48,334 nucleotides of DNA from Prevotella sp. GTDB lineage: Bacteria > Bacteroidota > Bacteroidia > Bacteroidales > Bacteroidaceae. The notes below the pieces were generated by a model. That model saw nothing but the letters and a program-made list of their open reading frames with translations. It had not been told where the DNA came from and searched no databases. Shown here one piece after another: positions 18,443 to 26,490 of this stretch. Both the position numbers and the translations under genes were made by a program. The stretch's first letter is position 1. Every line of letters begins with the position of its first letter. The stretch lies in assembly GCA_017389705.1 (NCBI GenBank), contig JAFPEE010000114.1:1-48334 (forward strand), read 5' to 3'.

Positions 18443-18565
18443 ATGAATGTAAGTATTATGCCACGTAAGACTGACGGAATAGAATTTGAGATTCATCCGC
18501 GCCCAACGAAGGGTGAGGACGGCAAGCCGGTACTCTATGTTCGCCCTGCAAAGGAAGTAAAATGA
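18443..18565 (+). pseudogene. Truncated HU-like DNA-binding protein (N-terminal 40 residues)
   Basis: A 40-codon ORF (ATG 18443, or ATG 18458 giving MPRKTDGIEFE) that reads IEFEIHPRPTKGEDGKPVLY, which I recognise as the opening of a Bacteroidota HU-like DNA-binding family usually well over 100 residues long. It stops just as the conserved part should begin, and 36 bases later repeat arm IR-L starts. This looks like a gene head cut off by a rearrangement at the repeat. A functional short protein is not excluded because the promoter is intact. Confidence 0.5.
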
Positions 18566-18600
18566 GCTAAAACTCAGTTTCGACCGTTCGCTCCAACATA

Positions 18601-18766
18601 TAAGGGCGGGTGCTCCAATATATAAGGGCGCCCGCCCTAATTCATGCGGGCGGCCGCCCGAATCGAGCAAGATGCCGTCTCGCTCCCTGTTACATGCCGT
18701 CTCGCTCCCTGTTTGCCCGTACCTTTTCCCCGCTTAGAACGTCTTACCACGATATCCTTGGGAACA
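18601..18766 (+). repeat. Dispersed inverted repeat, left arm (IR-L), 166 bp
   Basis: This 166-base stretch matches the reverse complement of 42885-43050 over its full length, with scattered mismatches. It contains paired G+C-rich palindromes flanking TAATTCATGC (18629-18661) and two copies of ATGCCGTCTCGCTCCCTGTT at 18672-18691 and 18694-18713 (22-base period). Its inner end runs to GATATCCTTGGGAACA. The rest of the gene-free stretch (18767-18883) holds nothing I can recognise. Confidence 0.8.
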
Positions 18767-18883
18767 TTTGTTTCTCGTAGCACTATTTACGTATCTTGTG
18801 TATTACGATCAGCTCTGCGTTTTTCAGCTATTTCTTCCAATTGGAACTTGTAAAGAACAGATACAGTTGCAGGGCCTATCAGT

Positions 18884-19975
18884 CTACTGTACGATGTCTG
18901 TTGACATGACAGGTGTGGCTACTGTCCACGAGGCTTTCGTCAGGTCGATAGTGAGGGCAGGCAGCACGGCGGCATCATCACAAGTGACTGCCGTACCTTG
19001 ATTATACAGATAGCCGAAGTCGCAGATATATGTGATGTTACTGGGCGTATAGCCGCTGGTACGCATAAACCAGAAGGAGTTGCCGCGATAGCCCGTAACC
19101 GACGACCACCAGGCGCCTCGGCATTTGGCATAGAGCGTGGAACGGAAACGGCGGGCAGCGTCGTCGATGCCACTGCCTGCATAGAAGCCATAGTCCGTAG
19201 CCAGCGACGAAGCAAATACCTCCTTGTTGGAAAGGATGAACACACGGTCCTCAGTATCAGGTCCGCTGTTGGTGCCGTACGAGACGTTGGGCGCATTCTC
19301 CACACTGGTCGTCTCGATGGCATTGCGCTCCGTCTCTGAAAAGGCACGATTCATGAAATCGTTGTTAAGACACTGGCGCAGGAGACTTCCACTCCAGTTC
19401 ACATCCTCGTCTTTGTCGTGGAAGGGACAAGTGTCGGGCATGCGGTCGGCCAAAAGCACAGCTTTGGTACCACTGATTTTCAGGATGCGCCATTTAATAG
19501 GGGCGTATGCAAAGTAGTGCCAAGCCTCGGTATCCGTCCATCGGTAGTGCTGCTCGCGATTTGTAGAGCAGGTTACAGTCCCTGCTCCATTCAGTCTGTG
19601 GTAGCGTTTGCCGTCCATCTCCGTGTCATCGTCCGTCCACTCGGCCTGCTCCAGTTGGCTGTACAGCGTAGCATCGGTTATCACGTCGCCTTCCACCAGC
19701 GCATAACTGTCCACGGCATTGAAACTGCCACTAACCACCTCGTTGGCAGGATACGAGCCAAACAGGATGCACTCCCAGCGCGTCACATGAGTCTTCTGGC
19801 TGGGATCCTTCACCCAAGGGCTGTGAAGGTCTTGGTAGCTATCGCCCGTATACCGTTCCTCGCTACTAGGGGTTATGCTACCACCATCATCGTCGTCTTT
19901 GCTGCACGACGTCACGTCTGCTCCAAACATCAGCAGACATAGCAGGTATATGTATGTTCTTGATTTTCTGTTCAT
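18884..19975 (-). CDS. DUF6273-type lipoprotein, downstream paralogue
   Basis: A 363-residue lipoprotein (lipobox DVTSC, then an acidic KDDDDGG spacer typical of surface export in Bacteroidota). The body follows the DUF6273 pattern: CILFGSYPANEV, YFAYAPIKWRILKISG, AVLLADRMPDTCPF, LRQCLNNDFMNRAFSE, and a Trp/Gly-rich C-terminal half (SSVTGYRGNSFWFMRTSGY). The fold resembles formylglycine-generating-enzyme or C-type-lectin domains, but the function is unknown. It begins three bases after the stop of a close paralogue and is co-transcribed with it. Confidence 0.78.
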   Translation of the reverse strand: MNRKSRTYIYLLCLLMFGADVTSCSKDDDDGGSITPSSEERYTGDSYQDLHSPWVKDPSQKTHVTRWECILFGSYPANEVVSGSFNAVDSYALVEGDVITDATLYSQLEQAEWTDDDTEMDGKRYHRLNGAGTVTCSTNREQHYRWTDTEAWHYFAYAPIKWRILKISGTKAVLLADRMPDTCPFHDKDEDVNWSGSLLRQCLNNDFMNRAFSETERNAIETTSVENAPNVSYGTNSGPDTEDRVFILSNKEVFASSLATDYGFYAGSGIDDAARRFRSTLYAKCRGAWWSSVTGYRGNSFWFMRTSGYTPSNITYICDFGYLYNQGTAVTCDDAAVLPALTIDLTKASWTVATPVMSTDIVQ

Positions 19976-19978
19976 AGC

Positions 19979-20995
19979 TTATCGTTGGATAATATCGGTA
20001 GAATACACGGGTTCCGCAGGCTGATAGTCGGCTTTCGACAGGTCGAGGGTGATGGCAGGCAATACGGCAGCATCGTTGCAAGTAACTACAATGCCTCGGT
20101 TATAGGTGTCGCCCGATTCACCTACATAGACCACATTAGCTTTTGTATAGCCGACGGAACGCATAAACCAGAAAGAGGTGCCGCGATATCCGTCTACTGG
20201 CGACCACCATGCACCACGGCACTTGGCATACAGCGTAGAGCGGAATCGGCGGGCAGGATCGTTACCGCTGTCGCTGTCGTTGAAGCCATACTCAACGGCC
20301 AGTGGCGATGAGAACGACTCACTTTCCGAGAGCACGAACACGCGGTCCTTGGTGTCAGGGCCGCAGTCGGTGCCGAAATAATAGTTGGGAGCGTTCTTGA
20401 CATCCGTCTCCTCGATGGCATTCCTCTCCTGTTCAGTGAAGGCTCGGCTCAGGAACTCTCCGTTCAGCCATTGGCGCAAGCTGCAGTCGCTCCAACTCGT
20501 ATCTTTGTAGCTGTCGTTAAAAGGGTAGGTGTCGGGCATGCGGTCTGCCAGCAATACGGCTTTATCGCCCGTCTGCTTCAGGATGCGCCACTTGATGGGA
20601 GAGTATGCGAAGTAGTGCCACTTTTCTGGATCCGTCCATCGGTAGTGCTGCTCGCGATTCGTAGAACAGCTGACAGCCCCCGCTCCGTTCAGCCTGTGGT
20701 AGCGCTTGCCGTCCATCTCCGTGTCGTCATCCGTCCACTCTGCCTGTTCCAGTTGTTTGTAGAGCGCAGCATCAGTTATCACGTCGCCTTCCACCAGCGC
20801 ATAACTGTCCACGGCATTGAAACTGCCGCTGACCACCTCGTTGGCAGGATACGAGCCAAACAGAATACACTCCCATCGCGTCACCTTCTGCGGTGACTGT
20901 TCGTCATCCGCATCGTCCTTGGAACAGGAGGTCAGCCCTATTGTGCCGCATAGCGTCAGGATGGCGGCCAGCATCAATAGTTTCTTATGTATCAT
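19979..20995 (-). CDS. DUF6273-type lipoprotein, upstream paralogue
   Basis: A 338-residue lipoprotein (lipobox GLTSC) and the tandem paralogue of the next gene. From the shared RWECILFGSYPANEVVSGSF onward the two are nearly identical for about 70 residues, then diverge more in the C-terminal half (DGYRGTSFWFMRSVGYTK versus TGYRGNSFWFMRTSGYTP). The first half appears recently duplicated or homogenised by gene conversion. The signal peptide is of the MLAAILTLCG type also found in front of other genes in this window. Function unknown; probably surface-exposed. Confidence 0.78.
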   Translation of the reverse strand: MIHKKLLMLAAILTLCGTIGLTSCSKDDADDEQSPQKVTRWECILFGSYPANEVVSGSFNAVDSYALVEGDVITDAALYKQLEQAEWTDDDTEMDGKRYHRLNGAGAVSCSTNREQHYRWTDPEKWHYFAYSPIKWRILKQTGDKAVLLADRMPDTYPFNDSYKDTSWSDCSLRQWLNGEFLSRAFTEQERNAIEETDVKNAPNYYFGTDCGPDTKDRVFVLSESESFSSPLAVEYGFNDSDSGNDPARRFRSTLYAKCRGAWWSPVDGYRGTSFWFMRSVGYTKANVVYVGESGDTYNRGIVVTCNDAAVLPAITLDLSKADYQPAEPVYSTDIIQR

Positions 20996-21037
20996 TTCTT
21001 ATTGAGTTTCTTCATACCTTTATTTGCCTTTTGTGGG

Positions 21038-21045
21038 CAAAATTA
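21038..21045 (-). promoter_or_regulatory. -7 box for the DUF6273 operon
   Basis: Minus-strand TAATTTTG, 43 bases before the start of the upstream paralogue. Confidence 0.5.
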
Positions 21046-21156
21046 CGAAAAAATCTCTGATTATTGAGATTATACGTCAGAAATGTTACTTTTCGGCCAA
21101 TAAAAAGACCGGCAGAAATCAATGACGATGCTGTCAGTCCTTCCGATATTAGATGA

Positions 21157-21372
21157 AGGTCTGGCATCAACCGCAATAGCATCTTCAAGCTGAATCTCTG
21201 CAGCGAGGAGCTTATGACAAACATTTCCAACCACTCAACAGGTCGCATCACACACCATTCGTTCGATATCTATGCCTATGTCGAAGACGGTACAGCATAC
21301 GTGACGCTGAAGGATGCCGGCCGGCCGTTCAACCCGCTTATGACAGGCAAGATGGCCGATTCACACATATGA
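21157..21372 (+). pseudogene. Remnant of an RsbW-like (HATPase_c_2) anti-sigma/ATP-binding domain
   Basis: The frame after a stop at 21154 reads FKLNLCSEELMTNISNHS and then TAYVTLKDAGRPFNPL. This is the N-box region (helix with EE..TN) and the D-G-rPFNP segment of the HATPase_c_2 family. There is no start codon, no upstream substrate region, and the frame stops soon after the FNP motif. It is a degraded fragment of a larger gene. Confidence 0.5.
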
Positions 21373-21387
21373 TAAGATAACGGGGTT

Positions 21388-22761
21388 CTATACCTTTATG
21401 TGTATTATCTCTGACCAGCGCGTTGTGTAACATGGGCTTTTGTGGTCGTGCTTGATGGCATTGGCGAAGACATCGACTTTGACCTTCGGTCGAGCCTGCT
21501 TACGCTCGGCAGAGTTCAAGTCTGCTTGGCTCTGCTCTCGCTCAATCGCAGCCTTGACCATTGCCTCCTTACTTATGTACTGCTGAGAACCTAACACTAT
21601 CGTCTCACTACCATGAAGCCTGTTGATGCGGTCAACGATCTCGTCGAGCCGGCGCATCTTTTGGAACTGCTCGGCATTGATGTCGAAGAGATCCTGCTGA
21701 ATGGGGGAGTCGGGGCCGATGCCCATGACAATGACACCTGCTTTCTTGTACTGGTAGCCCTGACGGTAGATTCTCTGAAGGACATTGTTAGCTGCCTGGA
21801 CGATGGTGATGGTGGAGTTGGATGGTGTGACAAGACGCTGCTCCTGGAAGTTCCAGTACTGGGCGAGATCCTCTCTGAACATGTTGGTGTTAAGGAATAC
21901 GCCTATGGATGACGCAACAGTATTCTGCTGACGCAGCTTCTCAGCACACCGAGCCGCATAGTTTGAGACATGAGTCCGCAGGCCCTCCAAGTCTGGTATC
22001 ATGCCGTTAAAGCTCCGACTGGTACAGATGCTTTTCTTCTTGGCGAGTTCCTCGTTCGGTACGACATCCTCACCATTCAATTCCTGCCACGTGCGTACTA
22101 TATTAATATTATTGAACGTCAGTCGCACCCAGTCCTTATGGTGCTTGGCAAAGTCGAGTGCCGTCCTGCAACCGAGAGCTTGAAGCTTGGCGGCATAACG
22201 ACGGCCAATGCCCCAGACATCCTCTATCGGACACCATTCAAGTGCCTTCTCGCGCTTGTAGTCCGTGTCGATCATGCAGCAGTGCTTATACACCTCGTAT
22301 TTCTTCGCCAGTTTCGAGGCTATCTTGGCAAGCGTCTTGTTGGGAGCCAGACCAATACTGATGGGCATTCCCACTTCTCGCTTGATACGTTTGTGGAGGT
22401 TCTCGCCCCACTGTTGGAGGTGGTCAAGCTCTATGCCGTCGAGGTACATGAAGCATTCATCGATGGAGTATCTGAAGTAGGCGGGAGTCTCTTTGCTGAT
22501 GATACTGACCACCCGTCCTGTCAGTTCTCCATAGAGTTCGTAATTCGAAGAAAAGACTGCTATCTTCTGATTCGGGAAGAGTTGGGCCAACTGGAAATAG
22601 GGTGTTCCTTCCTTGATTCCCATCGCTTTGGCCTCATTGGAACGGGCTACTACGCAGCCATCATTGTTCGAGAGAACCACACAGGGCACTCCCGTCAGAT
22701 CGGGTCTGAAAACCCTCTCGCAACTCACGTAGCAATTGTCCAAATCGGCTATCCCGTACAT
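21388..22761 (-). CDS. umuC: Y-family DNA polymerase, UmuC-like
   Basis: A 457-residue translesion polymerase. It begins MYGIADLDNCYVSCERVF, with the catalytic DxD in DLDN, then VVLSNNDGCVVARS and YSIDECFM (second catalytic acidic pair, near residue 105), and a helix-hairpin-helix region DVWGIGRRYAAKLQALG. It forms an operon with umuD three bases upstream. The last 50 residues contain a stretch (EREQSQADLNSAERKQARPK) encoded by a dispersed hairpin element (HP1) that recurs elsewhere in the window, suggesting a tail modified by element insertion. Confidence 0.9.
   Translation of the reverse strand: MYGIADLDNCYVSCERVFRPDLTGVPCVVLSNNDGCVVARSNEAKAMGIKEGTPYFQLAQLFPNQKIAVFSSNYELYGELTGRVVSIISKETPAYFRYSIDECFMYLDGIELDHLQQWGENLHKRIKREVGMPISIGLAPNKTLAKIASKLAKKYEVYKHCCMIDTDYKREKALEWCPIEDVWGIGRRYAAKLQALGCRTALDFAKHHKDWVRLTFNNINIVRTWQELNGEDVVPNEELAKKKSICTSRSFNGMIPDLEGLRTHVSNYAARCAEKLRQQNTVASSIGVFLNTNMFREDLAQYWNFQEQRLVTPSNSTITIVQAANNVLQRIYRQGYQYKKAGVIVMGIGPDSPIQQDLFDINAEQFQKMRRLDEIVDRINRLHGSETIVLGSQQYISKEAMVKAAIEREQSQADLNSAERKQARPKVKVDVFANAIKHDHKSPCYTTRWSEIIHIKV
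21481..21554 (+). repeat. Hairpin element HP1, inside umuC
   Basis: Read on the plus strand: GACC-TTC-GGTC (21481-21491), a constant GCTCGG, a variable hairpin GCAGAG-T-TCAAG / CTTGG-CTCTGC (21509-21535), then CTCGCTCAATCGCAGCC. The same layout occurs at 26329-26397 (inverted), 29991-30066, 30511-30570 and 47701-47777. Confidence 0.65.
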
Positions 22762-22764
22762 ACT

Positions 22765-23202
22765 CTAAACTGTTTCAAATGTGCGAATCAGATGAATAAC
22801 CGTTCCCCATACCTTGAAATTATCAGGATCGTCAATCTTGAAGACTGGGAAATCATCGTTGGCAGGTCGTAGCTCTATATAGCCTTCGTCCCGATGGGTC
22901 AGGTCGAGATACTTCATCGTGAAGTCACCATTCCACCATGCCAGCACAATGGAGCCGTCATGTGGTTCTACAGCCCTGTCGATAATCACTCTGTCGCCAT
23001 CGAAGATTCCTGCATCCTTCATCGAGTTACCGCTCACATCGCCATAGAACGAAGCTTCCGGGTGCTTGATGTAATCCCGGTTGAAGTCCAGCGTTTCGTG
23101 CATGTAATCGTCAGCCGGTGACGGGAATCCTGCCACAACACTGGCATGTTCGAGCTCCAGCTTGGTCTCAAAAACACCTCTTATGATCTTAATGTTACCC
23201 AT
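22765..23202 (-). CDS. umuD: UmuD-like S24/LexA-family auto-peptidase
   Basis: A 145-residue protein. The Ala-Gly cleavage site is in SVVAGFPSPA (residues about 21-30), the nucleophile Ser in YGDVSGNSMKDAGIFDGD (near residue 60) and the Lys general base in GDFTMKYLDL (near residue 97). After self-cleavage UmuD' would join UmuC to form a mutagenic polymerase. It is three bases upstream of umuC with its own promoter; no LexA site can be recognised by eye. Confidence 0.9.
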   Translation of the reverse strand: MGNIKIIRGVFETKLELEHASVVAGFPSPADDYMHETLDFNRDYIKHPEASFYGDVSGNSMKDAGIFDGDRVIIDRAVEPHDGSIVLAWWNGDFTMKYLDLTHRDEGYIELRPANDDFPVFKIDDPDNFKVWGTVIHLIRTFETV

Positions 23203-23233
23203 ATTAAATCCTAATAATCCTCAAAACTTTTTG

Positions 23234-23271
23234 CAAATATAGTGATTTTAAGGCAATTCTTGTTACTTTTG
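23234..23271. promoter_or_regulatory. Divergent promoters of umuDC and the Sel1-repeat gene
   Basis: Minus-strand TATATTTG at 23234-23241 (for umuD) and plus-strand TACTTTTG at 23264-23271 (22 bases before the Sel1-repeat start). Confidence 0.6.
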
Positions 23272-23292
23272 TACTCATATTTAAATGTATTT

Positions 23293-23937
23293 ATGCCAAA
23301 AGAGCGAAACAAAGCAGACGATTACCGCGAAAAGGCTTATGCGGGCGATACCAAGGCGATGAATAACCTGGGTGTCTGCTACGAGCGTGGCACCGGAGTG
23401 AAGGTCAATCTGGAGATGGCCTTCGACTGGTATATGAAAGCCGCTCAGCTCGATGATGTCTATGGTTGCTTTAACGTTGGCGAGTGTTACTATCACGGCA
23501 AAGGCGTGGAACCAGACCCCGTACTGGCTTTTGAGTGGTATATGAAAGCAGCCAACCAAGGAGATACGCAGTCGCAGGTGAACGTGGCTAACGCCTACTA
23601 CCTCGGCAATGGTGTCGAGATGGATCACCACAAGGCTTTCCTCTGGTATCGCGAGGCCGCTTTCCAAGGACATGTCCTCTCACAGAAGAACTGTGGCGCT
23701 GCCTATTGGAATGGTGACGGTGTGGAGAAGAACCTCGAAGAATGCGTCTTCTGGTATGAGTTAGCTGCTAATGGTGGCGATGCCCAGGCACAGTTTGCCA
23801 CCGGCTGGTTCCTGATGACAGGCACAGGCGTTCCCAAAGATGAGCGTAAGGGCTTGAAGTGGATTCACAAATCTACGTTCCAAGGCTATCAGCCTGCCAT
23901 TGACTATTGCAAGGAACATAATTTGAAATGGTATTGA
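23293..23937 (+). CDS. Sel1-like repeat (tetratricopeptide-type) protein
   Basis: A 214-residue protein made of about five to six Sel1 repeats of roughly 36 residues, each with the pattern A.xNLG.xYxxGxGVxxxxxxAxxWYxKAA: NNLGVCYERGTGVKVN, FNVGECYYHGKGVEPD, VNVANAYYLGNGVEMD, KNCGAAYWNGDGVEKN. No signal peptide is seen; ATG 23293 (MPKERNKADD) is used because earlier in-frame starts lie across the promoter. It is probably a cytoplasmic scaffold; the partner is unknown. Confidence 0.82.
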   Translation: MPKERNKADDYREKAYAGDTKAMNNLGVCYERGTGVKVNLEMAFDWYMKAAQLDDVYGCFNVGECYYHGKGVEPDPVLAFEWYMKAANQGDTQSQVNVANAYYLGNGVEMDHHKAFLWYREAAFQGHVLSQKNCGAAYWNGDGVEKNLEECVFWYELAANGGDAQAQFATGWFLMTGTGVPKDERKGLKWIHKSTFQGYQPAIDYCKEHNLKWY

Positions 23938-23966
23938 GCGTATGATAATCCAAAAATAGAGATACA

Positions 23967-24890
23967 ATGAAGAAGTTTTTATTAGCATTTACAATGTTGC
24001 TGTCAATAGGAGCTTGTACTAACAAGCCTGTTACGGCAGTTGAAGACAACGAAGAAAGTAGTGAAGTGGCCTTTGAGGTAGCCAAGAACTACTTCTTTAA
24101 GAATGACCAGGTGATTCCTGAATACCCGAAAATCACAACGGAAGAGGTGTTTAACAAGCTCTTCGGTATGGCTACGACGATGGGCGAGAACGGCAAGCCA
24201 ACTGCTATCGATTTCACCAAACAGTTTGTGTTGGCCATCGTTCTGCCAGCAACAGACTTCGCAACGGAAATCAATCCTGTGAAGGTGGAAGAAAAGGGCG
24301 ACTCGCTCCTCTATACTTATGATGTGAAGACTGGCGAGAAACAGTCATTCACCATTCAGCCCGTTTCCATCATCATTCTCGACAAGCAATACGAGAACAA
24401 AAGAGTTGTGCTTGTCAATGAGCGGGAAACAAACTATTTCCCCGCCATCGACCGTTATCTGACTGATTCTATCGGTAGCCAGTATGCCAAGGGTGAACAT
24501 TGCGTACCCATCCACAGCATCGTGAGAGTTGACGAGCGTCATTCAGAGGACATCCTTGTATGGGGTGATTTCTGGGTCTTCAACTACAATCAGGTGGGTG
24601 ACACCCTGAAATGCGTCTCTGGCAGCAGCCATCCTGGACTGATGCACATCCGACAGACAGAAAAGGGCTTTGAAGTGACTGCCTTCGACCAGGTAGAGGA
24701 TGGTTCCAGATACTTGCCGACGGCTAAGAAGATCTTCGGTGACAAGTTCGATGTCTTTAAAACCATCAACAGCGATGAGAAGGCTCGTGAAAGATTGAGA
24801 GCCGAAGGATTGGCCACTTATGCCAAGAGGAATGGTCTCGCAGTGACTCTGTATCAGGACTATGGCTGGCCAGCCAAGAAATTGAGATAA
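23967..24890 (+). CDS. Hypothetical lipoprotein
   Basis: A 307-residue lipoprotein (lipobox SIGAC). I do not recognise the family. The first half is acidic with alternating strands; the second has SEDILVWGDFWVFNYNQVGDT and GSSHPGLMHIRQTEKGFEV, resembling an NTF2-like or lipocalin-like beta segment. A helical tail ends in YQDYGWPAKKLR. It starts 29 bases after the Sel1-repeat gene, so co-transcription is possible. Confidence 0.65.
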   Translation: MKKFLLAFTMLLSIGACTNKPVTAVEDNEESSEVAFEVAKNYFFKNDQVIPEYPKITTEEVFNKLFGMATTMGENGKPTAIDFTKQFVLAIVLPATDFATEINPVKVEEKGDSLLYTYDVKTGEKQSFTIQPVSIIILDKQYENKRVVLVNERETNYFPAIDRYLTDSIGSQYAKGEHCVPIHSIVRVDERHSEDILVWGDFWVFNYNQVGDTLKCVSGSSHPGLMHIRQTEKGFEVTAFDQVEDGSRYLPTAKKIFGDKFDVFKTINSDEKARERLRAEGLATYAKRNGLAVTLYQDYGWPAKKLR

Positions 24891-24905
24891 ACAACATGTA
24901 GTAGA

Positions 24906-25148
24906 ATGAACGTAGAAGAGTTTCGTGAATACTGCCTGTCGTTGCCTGATGTGACCGAGGCAACACCTTTCGAGAAATTCTCGAAGGGAAAGTTTACGAT
25001 ACTAGTCTTCTATGTCAATAGCCACATGTTTTGCTACTTCAATGTCGATGACTTCTCAAACATCACCATCAAATGTGAATCGTCTGAGATACCAGCGGCG
25101 AGTGGACGAGCGGTTGTCATTATACCGCGAACTGCCCATCCGTCATAA
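24906..25148 (+). pseudogene. Truncated MmcQ/YjbR-family gene joined to foreign sequence
   Basis: The first 55-60 codons (MNVEEFREYCLSLPDVTEAT, then PFEKFSKGKFTILVFYVNS and TIKCESSEIPA) match the start of MmcQ/YjbR proteins, normally about 110-120 residues. Sequence identity then switches at about 25090 to the 3' part of a DUF5131 gene in another frame, and the ORF ends shortly after. The C-terminal half of the domain is missing, so the gene is broken. Confidence 0.65.
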
Positions 25149-25431
25149 GTCAATCATCTGTGAACCGTTACTGGAGAGCATTGTCTTTCATGATGATCTT
25201 GGCTCTTGGTGTGAACAAGTGACTGTTGGTGGTGAGTCTGGCTCGGAGGCCCGTGTCTGTGATTATGCCTGGGTGCTTGGCATCCGTGAGCAATGCATCG
25301 CAGCCAACGTGCCGTTCCACTTTAAACAGACGGGTGCCCACTTCCGCAAGGATGGCCGTCTGTACAATATCCCACGAAACCAGCAGATGAAGCAAGCACA
25401 TAAGGCAGGAATAGACTATGCATACAAGTAA
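25090..25431 (+). pseudogene. 3' fragment of a DUF5131 (phage Gp37/Gp68-like) gene
   Basis: From about 25090 the frame ending at 25431 reads RRVDERLSLYRELPIRHKS, then ICEPLLESI, WCEQVTVGGESGSEARVCDY and FHFKQTGAHF. These are the conserved C-terminal blocks of DUF5131, a radical-SAM-related family with phage-linked members. The N-terminal half with the Cys motif is absent. The fragment directly abuts the MmcQ fragment on the same strand, indicating one deletion that removed the 3' end of one gene and the 5' end of the next. Confidence 0.65.
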
Positions 25432-25473
25432 TACTACCACTCATCACATATTTGTGCAGTTTATCCCAGATAT

Positions 25474-25504
25474 TTTGTAAATCTCGCAACTATCCATACC
25501 TTTG
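25474..25504 (+). promoter_or_regulatory. Promoter of the acetyltransferase gene
   Basis: TTTG at 25474-25477 and TACCTTTG at 25497-25504, 19 bases apart; the ATG follows at 25534. Confidence 0.65.
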
Positions 25505-25533
25505 CATCGTCAAAAGATAAAGAGAATAGAAAA

Positions 25534-26490
25534 ATGAATATCAGATTAGAACAACCACAAGACTATCGCGAAGTAGAAAACCTGACTCGCGATGCATTCT
25601 GGAACGTCTATCGTCCAGGATGCACAGAGCATTATGTGCTCAATCAGTATAGAACCAATCCCGACTTCATCCCTATTCTGGATTTCGTGATGGAGGAGGA
25701 CAGAAAGATTATCGGCCATATGATGTTCTCTAAAGCCGAGATCATACTTGACGATGGAAATAGCTTCCCGTCTTGGACTTTTGGCCCTATCACCATTCAT
25801 CCAGACTACAAACGTAAAGGCTATGGTTTAAAGTTGCTCCAATATGCGTTGGAGAAAGCTAAAGAGATGGGAATTGGACTGATTCAGATGGAGGGAAATA
25901 TCGAATTCTACAAGCACACAGGCTTCGACCTCGCCAGCAAGATGAAGATTCACTATCATGCAGAGCCGAGGGAGTCGGAAGTGCCGTATTTCCTTGCCCA
26001 AGAGTTGATTCCTGGCTATTGGGGCAACCGCGAGGGTACCTATTGCCCGCCAAAGGGCTACTTCGTTGCAGATGAGAATCCAGAAGCTTTCGAGGCATAT
26101 GAAGCTACTTTCTCCAAGAAAGAAATGGAATTCCAAGAAGGGCAACTGCCCCAATTCTGCCAGAGTTGTGGCATGCCACTCACTAAAAATGAAGACTGTG
26201 GCACAAACCCAGATGGTAGCATCAATTTTGACTATTGTAAGTACTGCTATGCTGACGGCAAGTTCTCGCAGGAATGCACGATGGATGAGATGATTGAGCA
26301 TTGCTCGCAATTCGTCGACGAAGTGAACGGACGGAGCAGTGAGAGCCATCCGAGCTCGCTCGAAGATGGCCGAGTCGTGACGGACGAAGGCGAAGCCAAT
26401 AAACAAATGCCCAAGCCAATGACGAAGGAAGAGTACAAGCAGATGATGAGAGGCTTCTTCCCAATGCTTAAAAGATGGAGAAAGGAATAA
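25534..26490 (+). CDS. GNAT acetyltransferase fused to a C-terminal zinc ribbon
   Basis: A 318-residue two-domain protein. Residues 1-150 form a GNAT N-acetyltransferase, with the acetyl-CoA motif HPDYKRKGYGLKLL and the strand-helix IQMEGNIEFYKHTGF. Residues about 205-260 form a putative zinc ribbon with CQSCGMPL and YCKYCYADG, the pattern of the zinc_ribbon_6 family. Residues about 266-288 are encoded by hairpin element HP2 and look like an in-frame insertion before the conserved tail MTKEEYKQMMRGFFP. Its end overlaps the next gene by 16 bases. The acceptor is unknown. Confidence 0.82.
   Translation: MNIRLEQPQDYREVENLTRDAFWNVYRPGCTEHYVLNQYRTNPDFIPILDFVMEEDRKIIGHMMFSKAEIILDDGNSFPSWTFGPITIHPDYKRKGYGLKLLQYALEKAKEMGIGLIQMEGNIEFYKHTGFDLASKMKIHYHAEPRESEVPYFLAQELIPGYWGNREGTYCPPKGYFVADENPEAFEAYEATFSKKEMEFQEGQLPQFCQSCGMPLTKNEDCGTNPDGSINFDYCKYCYADGKFSQECTMDEMIEHCSQFVDEVNGRSSESHPSSLEDGRVVTDEGEANKQMPKPMTKEEYKQMMRGFFPMLKRWRKE
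26329..26397 (-). repeat. Hairpin element HP2, in frame inside the acetyltransferase gene
   Basis: The inverted orientation relative to HP1. Stem GCCATC (26345-26350) pairs with GATGGC (26365-26370) around a CGAGCTCG core; it is followed by CCGAGT and GGACGAAGG, matching the CCGAGC...ACCGAAGG block of HP1 read on the minus strand. The encoded peptide is hydrophilic and in frame. Confidence 0.5.

Noticed and set aside
18672-18713. Two tandem 20-base identical units as a CRISPR remnant
   Set aside because: Only two units with a 2-base gap and no spacers; they belong to the 166-bp repeat and have no cas genes nearby.
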